Source: JAIBBG01 sp043748015 (GTDB lineage Bacteria > Bacteroidota > Bacteroidia > Flavobacteriales_D > Sanyastnellaceae). Taken from it: 33,912 nt of DNA. Where the stretch lies: the NCBI GenBank assembly GCA_043748015.1, contig JAYTOA010000039.1, positions 1 through 33,912 on the forward strand, given 5' to 3'. Position numbers and translations under genes: made by a program. This document shows positions 16,601-25,399 of this stretch, piece by piece. A model generated the notes under the pieces. The model worked only from the letters and a program-made list of their open reading frames with translations. It did no database searches and was not told the origin of the DNA. How positions within the stretch are numbered: position 1 is the stretch's first letter; the number at the start of each line of letters is the position of its first letter.

Positions 16601-19600
16601 TGAACTGTTCGTAGTAACCTATTTCCAATGTCTGATCACAGTTGTCAGTAGCTGTTACAATTGCTGCAGCAGGAATGTTTGAACATTCAACAGTAGCATC
16701 CGCTGGAACACCGATCAATGACGGAGCAGTAGTATCAACTACTTGCAACGTTTGTGTTGCTGTAGTTTGATTACCACAAGCATCAGTAGCAGTCCAAGTA
16801 CGAGTAATAGTATAAGGACAACCCTCACCAATGCTCTGGCTCAAAGAAACGGTTGCATCAGAACAGTTGTCTGTTGCAGTTACGTTAGACGGAGCGGGAA
16901 TTGCGCTGCACTCAACAGTTGAGTTAGTAGGAACACCAACCAATACAGGATTGGTAGTATCAACAAAATGTATTACCTGAGTAACTGTTGTGCTATTGCC
17001 GCAATCATCTGTTGCTGTCCATGCACGCTCAACATCCCATCCGCAATCATTCACGTTATTGATACCGCTGATAGCAGTGAGTGAAAGTTCCTGATCGCAG
17101 TTGTCACCAAAAGTAGGTGTGTAAACCGGCTCATCTTGATCACACTCAAGCGTCAATTCAGCAGGAACACCAAGAATTACATATGGATTTGTAGTGTCAA
17201 CAAAATTGATTACTTGTGTTGCAGAAGTTGTGTTACCACAATCATCGCTTACACTCCATGTGCGTGTCAATACTGAACCGCAATTCATTGTTACAACGTT
17301 AGCTGTAAAATTGATAAGCATGTCTTGAGCGCAGTTGTCAGAAGCTGTTACATTGTAACCAGGAGTTGGCTGATCGCACTCGAGTGTAATGCTTGCAGGA
17401 ACACCATGAAGAACAGGATATGTTGTGTCAACAACGGTCAATACCTGAGTAGCTGAAACTTGATTGCCACAGTTGTCAACACCAACCCATGTGCGGGTGA
17501 TGGTGTACGGGCAACCTTCTGTTGCTGATTGGTTGAAGCTTACTTCAACGTTGTTGTCACAGTTGTCAGAACCAGTTACGACAGCTGCAGCAGGAACCTC
17601 ATCACACTCAACGATTGCATCAGCTGGAACGTTGTTCAGAGTTGGATTAGTTGTATCAGTTACAGTTAGTATCTGACTTGCAGAAGTCATGTTGTTGCAA
17701 TCATCAGTTACAGACCAAGTGCGAACAAGCATATAAGAGCAAGCATTGATGTTGATGTTCTGTTGGTTATAAGAAACAGTCAACGTGAGATCACAATTAT
17801 CAATTGCAGTTACAATAGCAGCTGCAGGAATGTTAGAACATTCAACAGTCGCATCGCCAGGAACACCAATCAATGAAGGTGAAGTAGTATCAACAACAAG
17901 GATAGTCTGAACGTATGAAGACTCATTTCCACAAACATCCGTAGCCACCCAGGTACGTGTGATGGTATAAGGACATCCTTCAGTCATGCTCTGACTGAAT
18001 GATACAGTTGCCTCAGAACAATTGTCTGTTGCAGATACCAATGCCGGTGCCGGTACTGCATCACATTCAACAGTAGTTGACGCAGGAGTACCTACAAGAA
18101 CCGGATTAGTTGTGTCTATGAAATGGATAATCTGAGTGACAGTTGTGCTGTTTCCACAGTCATCTGTTGCTGTCCATGCACGCTCAACATCCCATCCGCA
18201 ATCGTTCACATTCGTGATACCGCTGATTGCAGTAAGAGAAAGACCCTGGTCGCAGTTGTCGCCAAAAGTTGGCATATAAATCGGCTCAGGCTGATCGCAC
18301 TGTAGTGTCAATTCGGATGGAACACCAAGAATTACATATGGATTTCTAGTATCAACAAAATTGATGATCTGTGAAGCAGAAGTTGTGTTACCACAATCAT
18401 CACTTACACTCCATGTGCGCGTCAAAGTTGAACCGCAATCCATTGTTACAAGGTTTGCAGTGAAATTGATTTGCATGTTCGCAGCGCAATTGTCTGTAGC
18501 AGTTACATTGTAACCAGGTGCTGGCTGATCGCACTCAAGAGTGAGACTTGCAGGAACACCATGAAGAACAGGATAAGTTGTATCAACTACAGTGATCACC
18601 TGAACTCCAACAGTAGTGTTTTCACACTCATCCATTGCTGTCCAGGTACGTGTAATAGTGTAAGGACAACCTGTTGTGCTTGTCTGAGAGAAAGTAACTG
18701 TAACATCTTCATCACAGATGTCGGAAGCTGTAACAATCGCAGCAGCAGGAACCGCATCGCATTCAACAGTAGCATCTGAAGGCAGATTATCAAAAGTTGG
18801 TGCAAGAGTATCGATGATAGAAATGATCTGTTCGAAATAAGCAGTGTTGTTGCAGTTATCCGTAGCCGACCAGATTCGGATCAAGCCAGGTACGCAACCA
18901 CCACTTGTGATTTCTTCAGTGTATCCAAGTGTAAGATCGTCGTCGCAATTGTCACCAAATACTGGAGCAACTAGCGCGATTTCATCACCACACTGAACCG
19001 TGAGGTGAATTGGAGGTGATGAAATGATATATGGCAAAGTAGTATCAACTACCAGTAATGTCTGTGTAGCTGAAGATTGATTTCCACAAGCATCTGTAGC
19101 AGTCCATATACGTGTAATAGTGTATGGACATCCTTGCGTCATGCTCTGACTCAAAGAAACAGAAGCATCTGAACAGTTATCAGTAGCAGTTACGTTTGCC
19201 GGTGCAGGCACATTATCGCACTCAACCGTAGTGCTTGCAGGAACGCCTACAAGAACAGGATTGGTAGTATCCACGAAGTGAATCACCTGATAAACCGTTC
19301 TGCTGTTTCCGCAATCATCCGTTGCAATCCAGGCACGCTCAACATCCCATCCGCAATTGCTTACGTTGTTGATTCCGCTGATTGCTGAAAGTGAAAGTTC
19401 CGTGTCGCAATTGTCACCGAATGTTGGCATGTAATAAGGCTCATCCTGATCACACTCTAAAGTGAGTTCAGCAGGAACACCTTGGATTACATACGGCATT
19501 GTTGTGTCAACATATGTAATTACCTGGGTAGCTGATGTTGTGTTACCACAAGCGTCTGTTACAGACCAGATACGTGTAAATATTGAACCGCAGTCGTAAG

Positions 19601-22600
19601 CGACAGTAGTTGCATTCAATGTGACAACAAGATCGTCAGTGCAATTGTCCGTCGCTGTCACAACTGCAAGCGGTGCAGGTTGGTCGCACTCAAGTGTAAT
19701 GCTTGCTGGCACTCCGTGAAGAACCGGGTATGTAGTATCGATAACAGAAATAACTTGAGTTCCGGTCACCTGGTTACCACAATTGTCTGTTCCTACCCAA
19801 GTACGAGTAATCGTATATGGACATCCATCAGTCATTGACTGCGAGAAAGAAACTTCAACATTTTCGTCACAGTTGTCATCACCAACTACCATTGCATGTG
19901 CGGGAATTGCATCGCATTCAACGGTGATGTCAGCAGGCACATTTACCAATGTTGGGTTGGTTGTATCAACCACGGTCAAAACCTGACTTGCAGAAGCTAC
20001 GTTGTTACAATCGTCAACCACTGACCATGTGCGAACGAGCATGTACTGACAAGCGTCAACTGCAACATATTGCTGGTTGTAAGAAACGCTCAATGTAAGA
20101 TCACAATTATCAGTTGCAGTTACAATTGCTGCTGCAGGAATAGCTGAACATTCAACAGTTGCATCCGCAGGAACTCCAATCAATGAAGGAGCCATTGTGT
20201 CAACCACAGTCAAAGTCTGTGTAGCTGACGACTGATTTCCACAAGCATCTGTAGCAGTCCATATGCGTGTAATAGTGTAAGGACATCCTTGCGTCATGCT
20301 CTGACTCAAAGAAACAGAAGCATCTGAACAGTTATCAGTAGCAGTTACGTTTGCCGGTGCAGGCACGTTATCGCACTCAACAGTATTGCTTGCAGGAACG
20401 CCTACAAGAACAGGATTGGTAGTATCCACGAAGTGAATCACCTGATAAACCGTTCTGCTGTTTCCGCAATCATCCGTTGCAGTCCAGGCACGCTCAACAT
20501 CCCATCCGCAATTGCTTACGTTGTTGATTCCGCTGATTGCTGAAAGTGAAAGATCCGTGTCGCAATTGTCACCGAATGTTGGCATGTAATAAGGCTCATC
20601 CTGATCACACTCTAAAGTGAGTTCAGAAGGAACACTTTGAATTACATATGGCAATGTTGTATCAACAATATTGATGTTGCGGCTGACAGTTGTTGAGTTG
20701 CCACAATCATCAGTTGCAGTCCAACTCTGGTGAATGATTGTATAACAATCATCATTCGAAATTGAACTTGCAGGAAGAATGGTCAATTCAAGATCACAAT
20801 TGTCCGTGAAAGTGGGAACATTAGTAGGCATCGCAGCGTCACATTCTAGATTGATATCTTGCGGAACGTTCGAAGCTACCGGGTCAACGGTATCAACAAC
20901 CGTTATAGTTTGTGTTGAAGAAGTTGTATTACCACAATGGTCAGTTACAGTCCAGGTGCGAATAAACGTTGCACCACAATCATGAGTGATAGTATTTGCT
21001 GTAAGAGAAATGATTAAGTCATTAGCGCAGTTATCAGTATACCAAACATTGAAAGCGGCAGGCATCTGATCACACTGAATAGTCACATCAGCAGGAATAC
21101 CATAAAGTACCGGTGCATGTGTGTCAACCACAGTGATCACTTGAGTCGCAGAAGTTGTGTTACCACAATTATCTGTAGCCGACCAAGTACGTGTAATAGT
21201 ATAAGGACAACCTTGAGTGCTGGTTTGACTGTATGTTACAGGCAGGTTACCATCACAATTGTCGCTGGCTGTTACACCACCGGCCATTGGAACAGCATCA
21301 CACTGAACTGTTGAGTTGCCTGGAACTCCTGTTAATACTGGAGGTGTGTTGTCGTAGATAGAGAATACTCTTGTTGCAGTTATGCTATTTCCGCAATCAT
21401 CTGTAGCAGTGAATGTGAAGGTACGCGTCAAGTTGCAACCTGTTCCTGAATCAACATAATTTTGAGTAATATCAACTGAAGTATCGCAGTTGTCAGAACC
21501 GGTTACGTTGAACGATGTTGGAAGCATTCCACACTGAACAGCGCTTGCAACAGGCAAGTTGTTGAATGTTGGATTGATGGTATCATGGACTGTGATGGTC
21601 TGATATACATAAGTGCTGTTACAACCGTCAGTTGCAAACCATGTTCTCAAAATTGTAGTGATACAATTTTCAGTAGATGAATTTTCAATCATCCATGTTT
21701 CAACAACCGTTTGACAAGCATCAGTGAAGGTAACAACCGGAGCTGCAGGCACATTTGCAATACACTGAACAGTTACGTTAGATGGCTGTGAAGAGGCAAC
21801 AGGACCTTCGTTATCACCAGTGATAAAGTACTGGTCGAAAGTTGCGGTGTTACCACAACCGTCTGTTGCTGTCCATCTGCGGTGATGTGTACAAGCACAA
21901 GCGATGTCAGGCTGTGAACAATTCACGAAACCGTGGTTCGAACCACCGTCGAAATTTTCGTTCAAGCTAGACAATACTTGATTAACTGAGCTGAATGAAT
22001 ATGCAGTACTGCAACCTCCAATCACCTGATTGGCAATAGCGACAACCTGAGTGATGGTCATACCGGCGAAAGTTCCGCTGGCGATTGTTTGATCACCCAG
22101 GTATCCGTTAGATCCACCGAAGTTTGCATCGTACTGATCGAAGCGCAATGAAAGTGTCAAAGCCACAAGCTGTCCGGCCAACACGTTTCTATACGAGTTG
22201 CCTGGATTCACTTGATTTGAAGGCAAAGCAGAAGGTGTTGAGCCTGAAGGCAAGAAATCTTGCACTGCCTGAGCTGTTGTAAGACGAAGAGTAAATCCTG
22301 TCGAGCATCCAATCGTCAGTCCTGTTGGGAATGCCGCTGCAAAATTAGCGTTGCGATATACTCCAGGATTGTTTCCGTGAGCGGGTGCTCCCCATCCACC
22401 TTGAGTATAAGTTTTATAGTCGCAAGAGTTGTTGGTCGTATTGCAGGTAGCAATATCAACGTATGAATAAGTAACTGTTCCGTTGTTATCAGTTGCAACC
22501 GGCTGAATCAATGGAACACTTTGCGTGCAACCAAGATCATAAATAGATTGCTGACCCGGATTGAAAACCGGAGGAATATTATCTGAAGTAACAACTACCG

Positions 22601-25127
22601 TATCCGAATCCAAGCAGTTGTTGCAACCTGTAACGTTTACGATATAAGTACCGGCAGCATTTGCTGTAATAGAAGCTCCATTGGTAGCACCCACAATACC
22701 CGGACCTGACCAGGCGTATGTAACTCCACCTGCATTTGTAGATGCGGTAGTATAAGTAACATAGTCAACACGGAAAGCGCAGTTGCCATTGTCAGAAATT
22801 TTGATGTAACGTGCAGGTGCTGCAAGCGTGTAACAAAAATCTTGATAAGAAGTTTGTGAAAACAGCACCGAAGAAGTAAGATTCACGAATCCTGTTGTTG
22901 CACTTGTTGAAGCCTGAATTTTTGCATTTGAAGTTGAAGTATTGCTATTGCTGCAGTGCTCCAGTTTCATATTGGCACAAACTTGTGTACCTGCAGGCAC
23001 TGTCGTTCCCAAGTCAAGTATAATATAGGAAGTACCCTGACCTGATTGTGTCCACAATTTAGTTCCGGCATTGTCGCCACAAACGGTAGAATTCGAAGGA
23101 CTCTCGAGCCATCCACCCGACGAACTCAATACATGGTTACAGTCAGAAACACCAGGTGTACTGCAATTTGCAGCACCGGTAACAGTTGCTGTCATAGTAA
23201 CAGTCTGTGGAGGACAAAGTTGACGATCAGGACCGGCCTGAACATCAATAGCGCACTGTGGTCCACAGTTATAGGTAGCATTGAAATCACCAGTACCGCT
23301 CATTGTTCCTGTGTAGCTAAACCAAACACTGAAACCATTGGCGTTGGTGTTGAGAGCATTTGCACCGTCTCCAAGTTGAAGTCCATAAATCGGATTCTGA
23401 TTCGTAAGGTTTAATGTTACACCGGCAAGAGTTCCTTGTCCTATAAGTGTATTGTTGATATTGGTTGCCCAATTATAGTATGTCCAGGTAGCCGGATTGC
23501 CAAGTTCAGGATCTTTGGCTTGCAAACCTGCAGCAGTCCATTCTGCATACGTAGATTTCTTTACAAACCAAACATCTACTGCGAATTTTTGGTTAGGATT
23601 GCTGATACGTTCAACAACACCATACATATGTGCTGATCCATTTGCAAACTTGGCGAAGTACAAACCACCGTTGCTCAATGAAGCTTTGAAGTCAGTGCCG
23701 TAATTTGGTATCCAAAGAATGCGACCGGTTGCAGATGCATAACCTGAAAGATCACAAACTTCAGTTGGTGTGCAATCACCTGTAATGGTAACAACCACAT
23801 CATTTGATTCTGCAGACCAGCTTGTACAACCAACTCTGCGAACACAACGACGGTAAGTAGTTGTAAGGAAAGTTGCTCCTGCATCATAAGTGCTTTGATT
23901 CGCTCCAACTACGGTTTGGAATGTGTTATTCGTGAAAGCACTCTTATATAACCACATGTATTCTAGAGCTCCGCTTCCGCCCGAAGGAGAAGTTGTATCG
24001 GTAAAAGGTGCCGGGTCAAATCCTCTGCAACCGGATTGGTCCGAACCGATCTGACCTGCGTTGGTAACGTTATCACATGCCACTATCGTGAAAGTAAAAA
24101 TTTCCTCATCGCACAAAAGACCTACAGCATCATTCTGCGAAAATAATTTTACATTCAATGTATAAGTACCCGCAGCAAGATTCAATGGATCAGTATCTCC
24201 GGGTGTTGCGAACGGCACATCATTCTGCACGTTGTTCGAATTCTGAGATCCGGTGAATGTAAATTTCACACTTTCAGCGGTTGGTCCGGAAACGATCGCT
24301 TGAATATTCCAGCTAGCAGGCAATGAAGCAACAGTATAAGTTGCACCGTTCGTCAAAGCTGAAGTGGTTCCATTTCCCAAATTGAAAATAACCACCTGAT
24401 CGATGGTCGCATTGCAACAAGGTGTAATATCAATGAAAATGTCGTTTGACTCCCCGTCATATGAAGAACATCCTTGTCTTCGAGTACATCTTCTGAAATA
24501 AGTGTCTTCAGTTACCGGTCCCGGATCGTAAGTAAGATCCGTTGCACCAGCGATTGATGTCAAATTCCAATTCGTAGAAGCACTTTTATACATCCAAATA
24601 ATCTGCAAACTTCCGGAACCACCTGACGGACTCGAAACGTTCGTCAACAAAGCCGGATCAAATCCTGTGCATCCTGCCTGATCAGAGCCGATAGTTCCAC
24701 CATTGGTAACGTTGTTACAAGTACTTGGCGTAATAGTAATAGTGCAGTCATTGGTCTCGCCGGCCCAAGCAGAACAACCTGATCTTCTCGCACATCTGCG
24801 ATAAGTAGTTGTTTCGTTGAGCGAAGGAGCATCGTAGCTGGAAGAAGTCGCACCGCTAACAGTCTGGAAAGACCAGCCGGTAGCAGATGACTTATAAAGC
24901 CACATGTATTCCATGGTTCCGGATCCACCGGATGGACTTGTTACATTCAAAAAGGCGGATGGGTTAAAGCCCACGTTGCCACTTTGATTGGAACCGATTG
25001 TTCCGCCATAGGTAACGTTGCTGCATTGAGCAACGGCGTTAATCGGAACGAGGAAACTTGCTGCTGAAATCAATGCGAAAATTACAAGGCGACAACAGGC
25101 AGAAGAAAAAGCGTAGAATTGCTTCAT
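13671..25127 (-). CDS. Giant secreted adhesin-like protein with 34 HYR-like domains and T9SS type A sorting domain
   Basis: The product is 3,818 residues. The ATG at 25127 starts a clear signal peptide ending NAVAQ; an in-frame TTG at 25223 only adds an unlikely leader. Domains in order: three modules of about 90 residues (CSNVTYGGTIGS, TSPSGGSG, WLYKS, YRRCARR.GCS; interrupted after the second); a globular domain at nt ~23270-23765; an Ig-like domain split by a discoidin-like insert (nt ~22750-23165); an HYR-like domain split by a ~150-residue insert (TYTQGGWGAPAHGNNPG); then 34 uninterrupted HYR-like domains (residues ~1105-3725). Each has four Cys in most cases (VECD, DNC, GCPYTITRTW, DxCGN), so two disulfides are likely. 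The end, LLAYPNPAQQHFTLKF to RLIISGR, is a T9SS type A signal. Inference: a long extracellular rod used for adhesion or gliding. It has its own promoter and terminator. Confidence 0.95.
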   Translation of the reverse strand: MKQFYAFSSACCRLVIFALISAASFLVPINAVAQCSNVTYGGTIGSNQSGNVGFNPSAFLNVTSPSGGSGTMEYMWLYKSSATGWSFQTVSGATSSSYDAPSLNETTTYRRCARRSGCSAWAGETNDCTITITPSTCNNVTNGGTIGSDQAGCTGFDPALLTNVSSPSGGSGSLQIIWMYKSASTNWNLTSIAGATDLTYDPGPVTEDTYFRRCTRRQGCSSYDGESNDIFIDITPCCNATIDQVVIFNLGNGTTSALTNGATYTVASLPASWNIQAIVSGPTAESVKFTFTGSQNSNNVQNDVPFATPGDTDPLNLAAGTYTLNVKLFSQNDAVGLLCDEEIFTFTIVACDNVTNAGQIGSDQSGCRGFDPAPFTDTTSPSGGSGALEYMWLYKSAFTNNTFQTVVGANQSTYDAGATFLTTTYRRCVRRVGCTSWSAESNDVVVTITGDCTPTEVCDLSGYASATGRILWIPNYGTDFKASLSNGGLYFAKFANGSAHMYGVVERISNPNQKFAVDVWFVKKSTYAEWTAAGLQAKDPELGNPATWTYYNWATNINNTLIGQGTLAGVTLNLTNQNPIYGLQLGDGANALNTNANGFSVWFSYTGTMSGTGDFNATYNCGPQCAIDVQAGPDRQLCPPQTVTMTATVTGAANCSTPGVSDCNHVLSSSGGWLESPSNSTVCGDNAGTKLWTQSGQGTSYIILDLGTTVPAGTQVCANMKLEHCSNSNTSTSNAKIQASTSATTGFVNLTSSVLFSQTSYQDFCYTLAAPARYIKISDNGNCAFRVDYVTYTTASTNAGGVTYAWSGPGIVGATNGASITANAAGTYIVNVTGCNNCLDSDTVVVTSDNIPPVFNPGQQSIYDLGCTQSVPLIQPVATDNNGTVTYSYVDIATCNTTNNSCDYKTYTQGGWGAPAHGNNPGVYRNANFAAAFPTGLTIGCSTGFTLRLTTAQAVQDFLPSGSTPSALPSNQVNPGNSYRNVLAGQLVALTLSLRFDQYDANFGGSNGYLGDQTIASGTFAGMTITQVVAIANQVIGGCSTAYSFSSVNQVLSSLNENFDGGSNHGFVNCSQPDIACACTHHRRWTATDGCGNTATFDQYFITGDNEGPVASSQPSNVTVQCIANVPAAPVVTFTDACQTVVETWMIENSSTENCITTILRTWFATDGCNSTYVYQTITVHDTINPTFNNLPVASAVQCGMLPTSFNVTGSDNCDTSVDITQNYVDSGTGCNLTRTFTFTATDDCGNSITATRVFSIYDNTPPVLTGVPGNSTVQCDAVPMAGGVTASDNCDGNLPVTYSQTSTQGCPYTITRTWSATDNCGNTTSATQVITVVDTHAPVLYGIPADVTIQCDQMPAAFNVWYTDNCANDLIISLTANTITHDCGATFIRTWTVTDHCGNTTSSTQTITVVDTVDPVASNVPQDINLECDAAMPTNVPTFTDNCDLELTILPASSISNDDCYTIIHQSWTATDDCGNSTTVSRNINIVDTTLPYVIQSVPSELTLECDQDEPYYMPTFGDNCDTDLSLSAISGINNVSNCGWDVERAWTATDDCGNSRTVYQVIHFVDTTNPVLVGVPASNTVECDNVPAPANVTATDNCSDASVSLSQSMTQGCPYTITRIWTATDACGNQSSATQTLTVVDTMAPSLIGVPADATVECSAIPAAAIVTATDNCDLTLSVSYNQQYVAVDACQYMLVRTWSVVDDCNNVASASQVLTVVDTTNPTLVNVPADITVECDAIPAHAMVVGDDNCDENVEVSFSQSMTDGCPYTITRTWVGTDNCGNQVTGTQVISVIDTTYPVLHGVPASITLECDQPAPLAVVTATDNCTDDLVVTLNATTVAYDCGSIFTRIWSVTDACGNTTSATQVITYVDTTMPYVIQGVPAELTLECDQDEPYYMPTFGDNCDTELSLSAISGINNVSNCGWDVERAWIATDDCGNSRTVYQVIHFVDTTNPVLVGVPASTTVECDNVPAPANVTATDNCSDASVSLSQSMTQGCPYTITRIWTATDACGNQSSATQTLLVVDTTLPYIISSPPIHLTVQCGDEIALVAPVFGDNCDDDLTLGYTEEITSGGCVPGLIRIWSATDNCNNTAYFEQIISIIDTLAPTFDNLPSDATVECDAVPAAAIVTASDICDEDVTVTFSQTSTTGCPYTITRTWTAMDECENTTVGVQVITVVDTTYPVLHGVPASLTLECDQPAPGYNVTATDNCAANMQINFTANLVTMDCGSTLTRTWSVSDDCGNTTSASQIINFVDTRNPYVILGVPSELTLQCDQPEPIYMPTFGDNCDQGLSLTAISGITNVNDCGWDVERAWTATDDCGNSTTVTQIIHFIDTTNPVLVGTPASTTVECDAVPAPALVSATDNCSEATVSFSQSMTEGCPYTITRTWVATDVCGNESSYVQTILVVDTTSPSLIGVPGDATVECSNIPAAAIVTAIDNCDLTLTVSYNQQNININACSYMLVRTWSVTDDCNNMTSASQILTVTDTTNPTLNNVPADAIVECDEVPAAAVVTGSDNCDNNVEVSFNQSATEGCPYTITRTWVGVDNCGNQVSATQVLTVVDTTYPVLHGVPASITLECDQPTPGYNVTASDNCAQDMLINFTANVVTMNCGSVLTRTWSVSDDCGNTTSATQVINFVDTTNPYVILGVPAELTLECDQDEPVYTPTFGDNCDQELSLTAISGINNVNDCGWDVERAWTATDDCGNSTTVTQVIHFVDTTNPVLVGVPTNSTVECSAIPAPSNVTATDNCSDATVSLSQSIGEGCPYTITRTWTATDACGNQTTATQTLQVVDTTAPSLIGVPADATVECSNIPAAAIVTATDNCDQTLEIGYYEQFIPGDACQYILVRTWSVTDNCDNTTSASQILTVTDTTNPTLNNVPANATVECDEVPVATIVTGSDNCDDNVEVSFNQSATEGCPYTITRTWVGVDNCGNQVSATQVLTVIDTTYPVLHGVPASTTLECNQPTPVAVVTATDNCADNMLISLTANTVTMDCGSVLTRTWSVSDDCGNTTTASQVINFVDTTIPFIIEGVPTELTVECSSPVPAYTPTFGDNCDNELTVVASSGITNVNECGHDIERSWTATDDCGNYFTVYQVIHIVDTTNPVLVGIPANTTVECSAIPAPAIVTATDNCSDATVSLSQSMTEGCPYTITRTWTATDACGNHSTATQTLQVVDTTNPYLVNNPPITYNIECGEVVPQNDPIFADNCDLNLTITFNEIETSGSCPGALIRTWVATDDCGNHATFEQYVFIHDTTAPSVVVGVPAVLTLECDLPLPTNAPEFMDVCDSEFVVVATTTTMNATACSYDVVRTWVATDYCENSTTVTQTIHVVDTTDPIISSWPADQTYECGETIPGPGEIVYSDNCDTDIEVNYSQVQFDLDCGYYLIRTWRVTDNCGNEAVESQIIYVLDETNPVLFGVPADITIECDQPIPAFATFTATDNCDNDLTLSVNDVIVQNDCGYMIKRYYTAVDDCGNTSSIPQIITVVDTTPPVIVAPADVTVPCNQIPNAPELSATDNCDNNVTVVYNEVIESGCPYSIIRTWTATDDCDNQTLVTQVISVYDEIAPVFDAFPPFVLIECDQIDVYTLTATDNCDVNVTVTIIEEMQVSGGCYGNLLRTYEAVDNCGNSVTAFQIIEIVDTNAPILHNIPAETTVICGQSLPAVPSNIFATDNCSSDMIIAYTQTQTNEFCPYDVIRTWSVSDICGNVTTQTQTIHVTVEVPANVNLLAYPNPAQQHFTLKFSVPTDQEVFGAIYDVTGRQVMPIYNGKADGGRLYQWDIDARNFDAGSYMIGLKVGGEMHHERLIISGR
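13955..21815 (-). repeat. Array of 34 HYR-like domains
   Basis: Thirty-four consecutive units of 74-79 codons, mean about 77. Each opens with DTTxP and ends with TQ.I.VV. The outermost units (1-5 and 29-34, numbered from the N-terminus) are individual in sequence. Units 6-28 fall into a few recurring types. The unit boundaries are clean, with no linkers. Confidence 0.92.
15348..20663 (-). repeat. Higher-order repeat: five-domain super-unit of 1,155 bases
   Basis: Domain types E (79 codons), A (75), B or F (78), C (76) and D (77) recur in this order. Type E starts at 20663, 19508, 18353, 17198 and 16043, so all four spacings are exactly 1,155 bases. The fifth super-unit stops after E, A and F at 15348. 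Super-units 1, 3 and 4 carry type B in the third place. Super-unit 2 and the incomplete fifth carry type F. Confidence 0.9.
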
Positions 25128-25209
25128 CGAAAGTTGGAATTGGTTAGTAAAATAGAATTTGTTTTTGTTAGGCTGGAATGATTTAGGGGAACATTCCGTA
25201 CACAAGACG

Positions 25210-25237
25210 CGAAAATATATCAAAGTTTCCCCTCAAA
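25210..25237 (-). promoter_or_regulatory. Promoter of the giant HYR-repeat gene
   Basis: On the minus strand TTTG (25234-25237) and TATTTTCG (25210-25217) are separated by 16 bases, resembling the -33/-7 pair of Bacteroidota. The leader to the ATG at 25127 would be about 75-80 bases. Confidence 0.5.
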
Positions 25238-25399
25238 CCAAATTAATCGACATTTTTCTTTTATTCGTCTTAGATTTAGATTGCCTTATCTTTGATTGCA
25301 ACCGTTTAATCACGAACTGAAATAGCCCTTCAAATTACTGGACATCAATGCTTTGACGCTCTGACAATCTGTTAAAAAGTAAAATTTTCTGCCGGCCAA

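Noticed and set aside
13955..21815. Regularly spaced repeats resembling a CRISPR or satellite array
   Set aside because: The repeats are protein-coding HYR-like domains in one open frame of over 3,800 codons. Unit length varies in multiples of three and there are no unique spacers.
13893..25000. Numerous plus-strand ORFs of 60-190 codons opposite the giant gene
   Set aside because: They are shadows of the repetitive antisense strand, with repeated Cys/His/Ser/Thr-rich composition and no family features.
25128..25223. N-terminal extension of the giant protein to a TTG at 25223
   Set aside because: It would place 32 residues before a normal signal peptide and overlap the predicted promoter.
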